In this document: positions 17,983 through 29,581 of the stretch, piece by piece
Position numbering within the stretch: position 1 is the stretch's first letter
How the letters are laid out: each line of letters starts with the position of its first letter
NCBI RefSeq assembly: GCF_002259745.1
Contig: NZ_MWWW01000004.1
Coordinates: forward strand, 124,001 to 188,000
Reading direction: 5' to 3'
DNA length: 64,000 bases
DNA from: Bifidobacterium myosotis
Lineage (GTDB): Bacteria > Actinomycetota > Actinomycetes > Actinomycetales > Bifidobacteriaceae
Position numbers and translations under genes: made by a program
The notes under the pieces: generated by a model
Told to the model about the DNA's origin: nothing
The model's input: the letters and a program-made list of their open reading frames with translations, nothing else
Databases searched by the model: none

Positions 17983-19029
17983 ATGACATCAACCGAATCA
18001 CACCAAGCCAACGACGGCACAAAGGTCAAGCTTTCGGACATCGCCAAGCAGACCGGCTATTCTCTGGCCACGGTCTCCAAAGCGCTCAATGGCAAGGGCG
18101 ATATCTCGGAGACCGCCAGACAGGCCATCGACAAGGCGCTTAAGGAAAGCGGATACGTCCGCCGAGTATCTCCAACCCGCAGACAGCGAACCATTGAGGT
18201 GGTGTTCAAGGATTTCGAAACCATCTGGGCCTTGGAGGTGCTGCGCGGCATCATTCGCGAAGCCAAGCCACACGACATCAACGTCATGGTGGCGGAAAGC
18301 GGCGACCGGCAGCACCCGGACCCCTCATGGATCGAGGGAATCATCGAGCGTCAGCCCATCGGCGCAATCCTGGTGTTCTCCAATCTGACCGACAGGGAGC
18401 GTGGGATGTTCCAGTCCTACAACATCCCGTTCGTCGTCTTCGACCCTTCAGGCAACCCCGCTCTGGACGACCTTTCCGTGCAGGCGGACAACTGGATGGG
18501 TGGCGTGATTGCGACCCGCCATCTGCTGGAGCTTGGCCACAAACGCATCGGCATCATCACCGGTCCGGATGAGATGCTGTGCTCTCGGGCGCGTCTTGAC
18601 GGTTTTTCCGCGGCGCTGGCCGAGCGCGGCATCCCCAGCTCCCCCGAGCTCATTGCGGAGGGCGACTTCACCACTCCAGGAGGATATGAAGGCGCAAAGG
18701 CCTTATTGGAAGACGAACGCAACCGTCCCACCGCCATTTTCGCCGGCAGCGACCTGCAGGCCATGGGCGTGTATGAGGCGGCGCGGCAATTGAAAATCCG
18801 CATCCCGGAAGATCTGTCCGTCATCGGTTTCGACGACATCCAGACCGCCGCTTACATGGGGCCGGCACTCACTACCGTGCGTCAGCCATTGCAGGATATG
18901 GCATCCACCGCCGCCCGTATGATTATCGACACCACAGAGGGACGCACAATCCAAAAACGTGTGATTCTGTCCACCTCGCTTGTGGTACGCGACAGTACAC
19001 AACGGTTGGCTCGAGCCAAGGACCAATAA
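17983..19029 (+). CDS. LacI-family transcriptional regulator of the xylan-oligosaccharide locus
   Basis: A 348-residue repressor. The N-terminal helix-turn-helix is VKLSDIAKQTGYSLATVSKA (about 13-32) followed by the hinge helix; the rest is a periplasmic-binding-protein-like effector domain ending with the family pattern TTVRQPLQDMASTAARMI. It is divergent from the transporter operon and shares the 365-bp control region with it. Several CGAAA-type inverted repeats there are its likely operators. The effector is probably a xylo-oligosaccharide, xylose or arabinose, which is inference. GATAAGGTGG precedes the start, giving a plausible but weak ribosome-binding site. Confidence 0.88.
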   Translation: MTSTESHQANDGTKVKLSDIAKQTGYSLATVSKALNGKGDISETARQAIDKALKESGYVRRVSPTRRQRTIEVVFKDFETIWALEVLRGIIREAKPHDINVMVAESGDRQHPDPSWIEGIIERQPIGAILVFSNLTDRERGMFQSYNIPFVVFDPSGNPALDDLSVQADNWMGGVIATRHLLELGHKRIGIITGPDEMLCSRARLDGFSAALAERGIPSSPELIAEGDFTTPGGYEGAKALLEDERNRPTAIFAGSDLQAMGVYEAARQLKIRIPEDLSVIGFDDIQTAAYMGPALTTVRQPLQDMASTAARMIIDTTEGRTIQKRVILSTSLVVRDSTQRLARAKDQ

Positions 19030-19169
19030 TCCCGGTGTCTAATCATCCCGGGACACCAACGACACACCAATCGCATTTCGGTGCAAGTCGCGGTAGGTCA
19101 GGCCCCTAATCATCCATCGACCATTCTGCCAGTGGGTGCCAGTGGGACGCAGCCCTCATCCGCGGCTTT

Positions 19170-19460
19170 TGGCGCATGCGGGGACAGAAAATCATGTCCC
19201 CATTGTGTCTAATCGGTCTTTATCGAGAATGGGGACAAGAAGGCTTGCCCCCATTACTGCATTAAGCGATTCACACTCATATCGGGGCAAACAGGTGCCT
19301 TATCAAATCATTGAAACTACGCCATTCTGCGGAAGTGGCATGCCGAGCTTCCCATATCAGGCTTGTCCCGATTGAACAAAAATGCCCAAATCCTGATATG
19401 GGGGCAAGGATTATTGTCCCCATATCAGATTCAAACCCTTAACGGTTGAATCGGGGCAAC
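19170..19460. repeat. Intergenic array of related short hairpins (GGGGACA / CATATCAGG motifs)
   Basis: The gap between lacI and xylA contains several inverted repeats built from the same words. GGGGACA/TGTCCCC at 19180-19201; AATGGGGACAAG/CTTGCCCCCATT at 19228-19255 (11 of 12 pairs); CCCATATCAGG/CCTGATATGGG at 19351-19402; CTGATATGGGG/CCCCATATCAG at 19393-19428. A further CATATCGGGGCAA lies near 19278. No gene is seen. The copies look like decayed units of one repeat. Confidence 0.6.
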
Positions 19461-19495
19461 TGCCCGCCCCGTCACTCGTCGTCCTCGCCATAAAA

Positions 19496-19538
19496 CCGGA
19501 AAACCCGCTTGGACACTGCGCCCAAGCGGGTTTTCCGG
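19496..19538 (-). terminator. Strong hairpin terminator between convergent lacI and xylA
   Basis: A perfect 17-bp stem (19496-19512 with 19522-19538) with an 8-9-nt loop. On the minus strand TTTT follows the stem, on the plus strand it does not, so it best fits termination of the xylA-side transcript, though it can block both directions. Confidence 0.75.
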
Positions 19539-20024
19539 TGGAAGGAAAGGAGAAGGAGTTAGAAGAACGGTAATGTTATGCGGACACTCGGCAACGATGC
19601 CGCACATCCGCGCTATTCAGTTATCTATTCAGTTATTCATCGGGCTTGCAAGACGGCGACAGCCGCCGCAACCCCTAGACCCACAATGGCCGACCCACAA
19701 TGACCGCACGAAACCGGCCAGACGGTAGCGCCCCACGCCTGCGACGGTTTGCGACCCTATACATCCAAGGACCGCATCCCACCAAAGGCTGACTGACGGT
19801 AGGACGTCAATCAAATGAATAATCAAACGACCGACCAGCTCAGCCAGAACGGTCCGCGCGTGGGTAAGGGACGTCACGCACGCGCGAACCATTCGACCGC
19901 AAGCCGACCGATGACCAATCGGCTGGTGACGGATGGACAGATATCAGCCCATCCGTCATCAGCCAATCATCAATCAGCAATCAGCCATCAACTGGCTAAT
20001 CAGCCAATCGAAGAAGACCTGAGG

Positions 20025-21374
20025 TCACTCGACCTCGGCCAGAGCGTCCACGATGTAGTTGTTGATCGTGGCCTTGACGGACTCGAGGTGGTCGGACTTG
20101 GTGGCGGCGATGAGCTCGGACTGCGGCTTGTCAAGGCTGTAGGCCTCGAGGTCGGCCAGCGTGACGTTGCCCTCGTCGATGTCCTTGCCGATGCCGGAGT
20201 CGTAGGAGCTGTAGCGCTCCTCCATGAGATCCTGGATGAAGTGATCCTGGTTCATCTTGTCGGCGACCAGCAGGCCGGCGGCGTAGGAGTCCATGCCGGC
20301 GACGTGCGAGCGGAACAGGTCCTCGGCGTAGAAGGAGGTACGACGCGGCTTGGCATCGAAGTTCAGACCACCGCGCGGGCCGATGGAGCCGGCCTGCAGG
20401 ACCTCCCACATCACGGCCACGGTCTCGTAGAGGTCGGTCGGGAACTCATCCATGTCCCAACCGATGAGCTTGTCGCCCTGGTTGGCGTCGAGAGAGCCCA
20501 GGAAGCCGTTCTCGCGGGCCACGCGAATCTCGTGCTGGTAGGTATGACCGGCCAGGTTGGCGTGGTTGCCCTCGAGGTTCAGCTTGAAGACGTCGGTCAG
20601 GTCATGGCTGCGCAGGAACTCGATGGCGGTGGCGGCGTCGAAGTCGTACTGGTGCAGCGTCGGCTCCTTCGGCTTCGGCTCGATCAGGAACTGGGCGTCG
20701 AAGCCGATCTCCTTGGCGTAGTCGGCGCACATGTGGAAGAACTTGGCGATGTGGTCGGTTTCGCGCTTCATCTCGGTGTTCCACAGGTTCTCGTAGCCCT
20801 CACGGCCGCCCCAGAACACGTAGTTCTCGGCACCCAGACGCTTGCCGATCTCGAGGCTCTTCTTGAGCTGGCCACCGGCGTAGGCGTAGATGTCGGCGAA
20901 CGGGGAGGTGGCGGCGCCGGACACGAAGCGCGGGTTGGTGAACAGGGAGGAGGTGTTCCACAGCAGCTTGACGCCGGTGGCCTTCATGTTCTCCTCAATC
21001 TTGTCAACGACCTTGTCGAGGTTGGCGTTGGTCTCGCGCAGGGTGTCGCCCTCGGGGGCGATGTCGCGGTCATGGAAGCAGAAGTACTCGACGCCGAGCT
21101 TGGTGAACAGCTCGAAGGCGTAGTCGACCTTGGCCAGAGCCTGATCCATCGGATCGGTGTACTTGTAGTACGGACGGTGCGCGGTGCCGGTGCCGAACGG
21201 ATCAACCAGCTCCTGGTTGAAGGTGTGCCACCAAGCGACGCCGAAACGCAGCCAGTCCTTCATCTTCTTACCGGCAACAACCTTGTCGGCATCGTAGTAG
21301 TGGAAGGCCAGGCCCTCCTTCGGTCCCTTGGCGCGACCGACGTACTCGACCTTGTCAACATCCCACAGACCCAT
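20025..21374 (-). CDS. xylA: Xylose isomerase
   Basis: A 449-residue class II xylose isomerase that converts D-xylose to D-xylulose, which enters the bifid shunt after phosphorylation. Family residues are seen: [13 protein letters not shown] with the catalytic His, [11 protein letters not shown] with the metal Glu, and [11 protein letters not shown] near the C-terminus. AAAGGAG stands 8 nt before the ATG. It is transcribed alone from its own promoter. No xylulokinase is next to it in this window. Codon use is very strict (GC-ending), as in the rpoBC genes, suggesting high expression. Confidence 0.97.
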   Translation of the reverse strand: MGLWDVDKVEYVGRAKGPKEGLAFHYYDADKVVAGKKMKDWLRFGVAWWHTFNQELVDPFGTGTAHRPYYKYTDPMDQALAKVDYAFELFTKLGVEYFCFHDRDIAPEGDTLRETNANLDKVVDKIEENMKATGVKLLWNTSSLFTNPRFVSGAATSPFADIYAYAGGQLKKSLEIGKRLGAENYVFWGGREGYENLWNTEMKRETDHIAKFFHMCADYAKEIGFDAQFLIEPKPKEPTLHQYDFDAATAIEFLRSHDLTDVFKLNLEGNHANLAGHTYQHEIRVARENGFLGSLDANQGDKLIGWDMDEFPTDLYETVAVMWEVLQAGSIGPRGGLNFDAKPRRTSFYAEDLFRSHVAGMDSYAAGLLVADKMNQDHFIQDLMEERYSSYDSGIGKDIDEGNVTLADLEAYSLDKPQSELIAATKSDHLESVKATINNYIVDALAEVE

Positions 21375-21418
21375 TTGGGTGCTCCTTTGCTGTAGTGGTT
21401 CAACGGATTACGGCATTA

Positions 21419-21448
21419 ATAATAAAACCATTGAACTATGTTTGTCAA
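21419..21448 (-). promoter_or_regulatory. xylA promoter with overlapping palindrome
   Basis: On the minus strand TTGACA (21448-21443) is followed after 17-18 bp by TTATTAT (about 21425-21419). The -35 box is the centre of GTTTGACAAAC, a perfect 11-bp palindrome, and TTCAAT/ATTGAA arms flank it. A regulator bound there would exclude polymerase. The sequence differs from the CGAAAGTTTCG sites at lacI. Confidence 0.65.
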
Positions 21449-21768
21449 ACGATTGAATTAATAGTTGGGGAGACGGCGTGTCATCAATAATTACAACGAT
21501 TTTTGCCGAGCACCACTGGCATCGGGCAACGTGCATCAACGATTGATACAGGTAGTTTTGCCCCGCTACACCGCAATCGGCACGGCTTACACCATAATCG
21601 GCATGACTCGGAACCTCGGATTCGAGCCGGTCGGGTTTCCTCTGAGGAAATCCCAGACCGCATTCCATCCTCAAGACAACAGCCAGGGCGGCAAAGCCGT
21701 GGCCGCAACCTGAATCAATGCGGAGGTCCGGACGACGAGCCCGATAGATGACGGACCAGACGGACGAC

Positions 21769-21857
21769 GGATCTGCCCGCCGACGCGACGAACCCGCCGA
21801 CCCTCATCAGACACGAAAACCACCTTACCGGGGATCTGCCCGCCGACGCGACGAACC
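21769..21857. repeat. 26-bp direct repeat, 63-bp period
   Basis: The same 26 bases (core TGCCCGCCGACGCGACGAAC) occur at 21769-21794 and 21832-21857; CCGCCGACGCGACG recurs at 22018. It lies in the long non-coding gap 21480-22830, where I see no gene. Confidence 0.6.
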
Positions 21858-22502
21858 TGTCCGCCGGCGTTTTAGCAAGTTGGCCTCCTGAGCGGCGTTC
21901 TCCGGCTCTTCCGATTTTGGCGCGTAAGGGCCATGCGTTTTCATTGCTTAGGCACATTCGACATTTCTGCGGGAAAACACCTCTCAACCCGCCGAACAAA
22001 CATTGAAGCAATACACCGCCGACGCGACGGTCACCCCACCCGCCTTATCCAATCCGGCCTCCCCATCGCCGACTTGATTCCGCCATCGAATCTATAGAAC
22101 CGATATAGCGAGCACCTCAATAGAGCACCCCATCACACGGTTGCGGCATCACTCGTACCCCGCGACGCCCGGCCCGCCGGTCCCCTATTCCGGCAGGCCG
22201 CCCGCGAAGCGTCCCCCACACTGCGACGGCGGGTCATGACAAGGCCCGCACCAGCCCGGCTGCCGGCATCCGGCGGCAAACCGAATCATCGCACCACAGG
22301 TTCGGACTACGCCCGGATAGGGCAGTTCGGCTTTCCATATTCGACAAGTCAGCGCCGAATCACCATCGGAACTGTCGGCGCAGATTGACCGCAACGACCT
22401 CACAACAACGAATCGGCAAGCGTTGGCCGGCGGATGTTCCTTCCGCCGTGCCACTCACTGTACGGCAATACTGCCAACGTTTGCAACCCCAGTGATTCGA
22501 TT

Positions 22503-22624
22503 GGTGGATAAGTGGAAAACCGCATGATTCCAAGGATGCGAAATGTGGATAACTCATTCGGCCGATGGTGGACAACCCTGCTTACAGGACGGTTGTCCAC
22601 CGTCGGCCAGACCGGTTATCCACC
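22503..22624. promoter_or_regulatory. Cluster of five DnaA-box-like sequences
   Basis: Within 122 bp lie TTATCCACC (minus, 22503-22511), the perfect consensus TTATCCACA (minus, 22544-22552), TTGTCCACC (minus, 22567-22575), TTGTCCACC (plus, 22593-22601) and TTATCCACC (plus, 22616-22624). The third and fourth form an 11-bp inverted repeat (GGTGGACAACC/GGTTGTCCACC). No dnaA, dnaN, rpmH or gyrB is in the window, so this is not evidently oriC; a DnaA-titrating or regulatory locus is possible. Confidence 0.55.
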
Positions 22625-22830
22625 ATCTCGCATCTCGGCTCATCCTCACTCGGCGTGTCGCAGCAGGTGCCGAGCTATGCAGTCTCCAGACTCGAATGAT
22701 TCACCTCACCAATGATTGAGGATTCCGACTCCTCCCCTTCCCCAGACTGCTTCGCCGCCGGCTTCTCGTCAAAAGTGACCAAGAAGCCAGCGACGGCATA
22801 CGCGGCGCCGTTGTGCGCCACCGCTACGTA

Positions 22831-23250
22831 TCAGATGATGATGCCGTTGCAGTGATCGACCTCGTGCTGGATGATCTCGGCGGTGAAGCCGGTGAAGGTC
22901 GCGTGGCGCGCACGGAAACGTCGGTCTTGGTAATCGACCTCGATGCGACGGTATCGCATGGCGCGACGTTCACCGGTCAGAGACAGGCACCCCTCCTCGG
23001 TCTCGTACGCGCCATCGGTACCGGTGATGACGGGATTGAACATCACGGTGATACGGCCACCGAAGTCCTCATCCACGAACGCGATGATGCGCTTGCCTAC
23101 GCCAATCATGTTCGCAGCCATGCCCACACAACGCGAACGGTTGGCCTCCAGCGTGTCGACCAAATCCTGCGCCGCGATCTCGTCGCCGGGAGCGGCCTCC
23201 TCAGACGGCATGCGGAGGAAGGATCGTGAAGTCATAATGGGTCGTTGCAT
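22831..23250 (-). CDS. def: Short-type peptide deformylase
   Basis: A 139-residue metalloprotease-fold enzyme that removes the formyl group from nascent N-terminal methionine. Motif 2 EGCLSL and motif 3 HEVDH supply the Cys and two His metal ligands. Motif 1 reads GMAANMIG, so the usual Gln is replaced by Met; as I recall this is normal for the short (about 136-residue) Firmicute/bifidobacterial branch of the family, so activity on formyl-Met is likely but less certain than for classical Def. AGGAG lies 11 nt upstream of the chosen ATG. It lies downstream of tRNA-Asp on the same strand but behind a terminator. Confidence 0.8.
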   Translation of the reverse strand: MQRPIMTSRSFLRMPSEEAAPGDEIAAQDLVDTLEANRSRCVGMAANMIGVGKRIIAFVDEDFGGRITVMFNPVITGTDGAYETEEGCLSLTGERRAMRYRRIEVDYQDRRFRARHATFTGFTAEIIQHEVDHCNGIII

Positions 23251-23273
23251 TCCGGTTGACGCTCCTGTGATGA

Positions 23274-23304
23274 CAAAAAAGGCTTCCGAATCATCGGAAG
23301 CCTT
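23274..23304 (-). terminator. Rho-independent terminator of tRNA-Asp
   Basis: An 11-bp perfect stem (AAGGCTTCCGA/TCGGAAGCCTT), 4-nt loop, followed on the minus strand by six U. It lies 7 nt past the 3' end of the tRNA. Confidence 0.9.
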
Positions 23305-23310
23305 GACGGG

Positions 23311-23384
23311 CGACCCCGGCCGGACTTGAACCGGTGACCTCCGCCGTGACAGGGCGGCGCTCTAACCAACTGAGCTACGGGGCC
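23311..23384 (-). tRNA. tRNA-Asp (anticodon GTC)
   Basis: 74 nt. The acceptor stem pairs GGCCCCG with CGGGGTC plus discriminator G. The D-arm contains AGCTCAGTTGG, the anticodon arm is CCGCC-CTGTCAC-GGCGG with GTC, and the T-arm is CCGG-TTCAAGT-CCGG. CCA is not encoded. Confidence 0.97.
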
Positions 23385-23491
23385 GTGTGGTACTCACTCT
23401 CGTGAGGCACGAGTGGATATATTACATGGCCACGGGAGCAAACCGCAACTCGGCGTGTCGCAGTATACAACCATGGAACGGAACCCAAAAC

Positions 23492-23601
23492 GGGACGAAA
23501 CGCAAGTTTCACACGACATAGTGTTACGTTTCGTCCCACTTTGACACTCCAAAACGGGACGAAACGCAACATGGCCTCGTCGCTGACTTACGTTTCGTCC
23601 C
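23492..23601 (+). repeat. 110-bp double-hairpin repeat element, copy 1
   Basis: Four 14-bp arms alternate in orientation every 32 bp: GGGACGAAACGCAA at 23492, TTACGTTTCGTCCC at 23524, GGGACGAAACGCAA at 23556, TTACGTTTCGTCCC at 23588, each separated by exactly 18 bp. The single arm mismatch would be a G-U pair in RNA read from the minus strand. The same 110-bp element, with the same loops (CATAGTG end; CATGGC-TCGTCGCTGAC) occurs inverted at 53017-53126. It lies between the tRNA-Asp gene and the glucokinase gene. Confidence 0.85.
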
Positions 23602-24023
23602 ATATCGAAGGGCGCCGCGGAGGCGCGGGACCAATCGGCCCGCCAACTGATGCCCCAGATCCGGCATCGCCCTCGACCGACTCATCATGCCAGTGATCCA
23701 CCTCACAATTGTCCGAGTGGTGTCGCCCCTGCTGAAGTGAAACACACCACTAGGGTTCGGCCTGCTCACGGACAGTCGAACCGCACCGCCAAGGGAGCCT
23801 CTCCACCCCTCGCCCCCGGCCTGTCCACGGACAAGTTGGGCATCTCCACCACACGGGACTCAGGTAATCCGAAATCGCGACCCGTGACAGCTAAAGCGCC
23901 CGCCACGGATGCTCTGCGCATGATAGTTGCAGCTGTTGCGTCGGCAGGGGGGCTGGGGCGCCCACCACAGATTCGTTGCAATGACAGCGTTTGCTTGCCA
24001 AATGGTAACTAAGGCACATCCAA

Positions 24024-24037
24024 TGTGAGCGCTCTCA
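24024..24037. promoter_or_regulatory. LacI-family operator upstream of glucokinase
   Basis: TGTGAGCGCTCTCA is a near-perfect palindrome of the LacI type (13 of 14 symmetric). It fits the operator type described for bifidobacterial central-carbon LacI regulators such as AraQ. It lies 127 bp before the start codon. Confidence 0.55.
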
Positions 24038-24163
24038 TTACACCAACAGCGCGCAAACCATGAACAAATTCCATCAAAACATGCGTCAAATACGCCGTAA
24101 CGTCTCCAGCAACCGTTATCATTCCAGTGTTTGCAGCGTACTAAGACAATCAAAGGAGAGGCC

Positions 24164-25114
24164 ATGACCACGCTCGCCATCGATATCGGAGGAACCAAAA
24201 TCGCCGCCGCCGTGTGCGATGAAAACGATGCCATTGTCCAGCGCTGGCGTGTTCCCACGCCGATGGACGCCAATGCCATCAACCAGCACATCGCCGAAAT
24301 CTACCGCGAGGCCGTAGCCTCCGGTCACACCGACATCCAGGCCATCGGCATCTCCGCGGCCGGCAACGTGGGCGCGGACCGCAAGACGCTCACCTTCGCC
24401 GCCAACATCCCCGCCTGGATCAATTACGATCTGTCCGAGCATGTGGGCGCGCTTATCGACCACGCCGTTCCGGTCGTCGTGGAGAACGACGCGAACTGCG
24501 CCGGTTGGGGCGAATACGTACATGGCGCCGGTCAGGGCAGCTCCAACATGGTGGCACTGACCGTGGGCACCGGCCTTGGCGGCGCTATCGTCATCGAGGG
24601 ACGCCTGTTCCGCGGCTCCTTCGGCATGGCCGCCGAGCTGGGCCACCTGCCGATGGTCCCGGACGGCGACACCTGCGGCTGCGGCCTTCGCGGTTGCGCC
24701 GAGCGTTACACGTCCGGCAGCGCACTGGAGCACTTCGCCAAGGCGGCAGTACGCCGCCGTCCGCAGGACGCCGGCCGCCTGCTCGAACTGTGCGGCGGCG
24801 ACGTGACCAAGCTCGAAGGCCCGATGGTCTCCCAGGCCGCCCAGGAGGGCGACGTGCTGGGCCTGTACGCCTTCAACAAGATCGGCGAGTGGCTGGGCCG
24901 CACGATGGCCGCCGTTGCCGCGGTGCTCGACCCCGATCTGTTTGTGATCGGCGGCGGCGTGGTGGCTGTGGGCGACATCCTGCTCGAGCCGGCCCGCTAC
25001 AACTACCAGCGATTCCTTGAGGGCAGCGCATACCGCGGCCATGCCAAGATCGTGGCCGCGACGGCCGGTCAGGACGCCGGTCTGATCGGTGCGGCGAACC
25101 TCGCGCTGCGCTAG
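24164..25114 (+). CDS. glk: ROK-family glucokinase
   Basis: A 316-residue ROK kinase that phosphorylates glucose with ATP (or polyphosphate). Visible are the phosphate-binding DIGGTK at about 6-11, the catalytic ENDANCAGWGE, the substrate motif ELGHLPM and the zinc motif CGCGLRGCAE. The start at 24164 is chosen for AAAGGAG 8 nt upstream; an earlier in-frame ATG would add 11 residues without a site. It stands alone, convergent with rpoC. A helix-turn-helix is absent, so it is a sugar kinase and not a ROK repressor. Confidence 0.92.
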   Translation: MTTLAIDIGGTKIAAAVCDENDAIVQRWRVPTPMDANAINQHIAEIYREAVASGHTDIQAIGISAAGNVGADRKTLTFAANIPAWINYDLSEHVGALIDHAVPVVVENDANCAGWGEYVHGAGQGSSNMVALTVGTGLGGAIVIEGRLFRGSFGMAAELGHLPMVPDGDTCGCGLRGCAERYTSGSALEHFAKAAVRRRPQDAGRLLELCGGDVTKLEGPMVSQAAQEGDVLGLYAFNKIGEWLGRTMAAVAAVLDPDLFVIGGGVVAVGDILLEPARYNYQRFLEGSAYRGHAKIVAATAGQDAGLIGAANLALR

Positions 25115-25162
25115 GCCTCCTCAGGCGGGCACATTTCAGGAAACGGATGTACCGGTGCCTCT

Positions 25163-25204
25163 GGCTCCCGGCTCCCGGCTCCCGGCTCCCGGCTCCCGGC
25201 TCCC
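25163..25204. repeat. Microsatellite: six copies of GGCTCCC
   Basis: Six uninterrupted 7-bp units follow the glucokinase stop. Such a heptamer run is prone to slippage, so its length may vary among strains. It is non-coding. Confidence 0.9.
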
Positions 25205-25235
25205 GGACATCCCCGCATCGCCCTGTATATGCGAA

Positions 25236-25277
25236 AGTGGCCCGGAACCTTCCATAACGGAACGGTTCCGGGCCACT
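25236..25277. terminator. Hairpin between convergent glk and rpoC
   Basis: AGTGGCCCGGAACC and GGTTCCGGGCCACT form a perfect 14-bp stem with a 14-nt loop. No U-run, but the stability and convergent setting suggest a transcription barrier. Confidence 0.55.
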
Positions 25278-25318
25278 GTCGTATGTATGACGTTCACGAC
25301 GCAACACGGCTCGGCATC

Positions 25319-25351
25319 GGTGGATCGCCGCTCCGAAAGCGACGATCCACC
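25319..25351 (-). terminator. Probable rpoC terminator hairpin
   Basis: GGTGGATCGTCGC pairs with GCGGCGATCCACC on the minus strand (12 pairs plus one G-U), 31 nt after the rpoC stop codon. CTCGG/CCGAG extend the base of the stem. There is no U-run. Confidence 0.5.
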
Positions 25352-25381
25352 AATCAGACCGAGCGTGTCAGGCTAGCCTCA

Positions 25382-29431
<4,050 letters not shown>

Positions 29432-29581
29432 TTGTTAATCCGTTTCTTGTTTGAAAGGTTTGTTCACGTTCGCGTGGGTTCCACGCCGGGTGGGAGCCAG
29501 ACCGCCGGGCCGACGCGCCGCTAATCCCTTGATCAGAGGAATCGGCGGACGGCGTCGGCCTTCGGCGGTCGGCCCGTGGAA

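Noticed and set aside
19815-21395. 526-codon plus-strand frame opposite xylA
   Set aside because: Shadow of xylA; low-complexity Val/Gly/Leu sequence.
22503-22624. Chromosomal origin oriC
   Set aside because: No dnaA/dnaN/rpmH/gyrB genes and no long AT-rich unwinding element; kept only as a DnaA-box cluster.
23492-23601. CRISPR array
   Set aside because: Arms alternate in orientation, are only 14 bp and the 18-bp spacers are themselves conserved between copies; no cas genes nearby.
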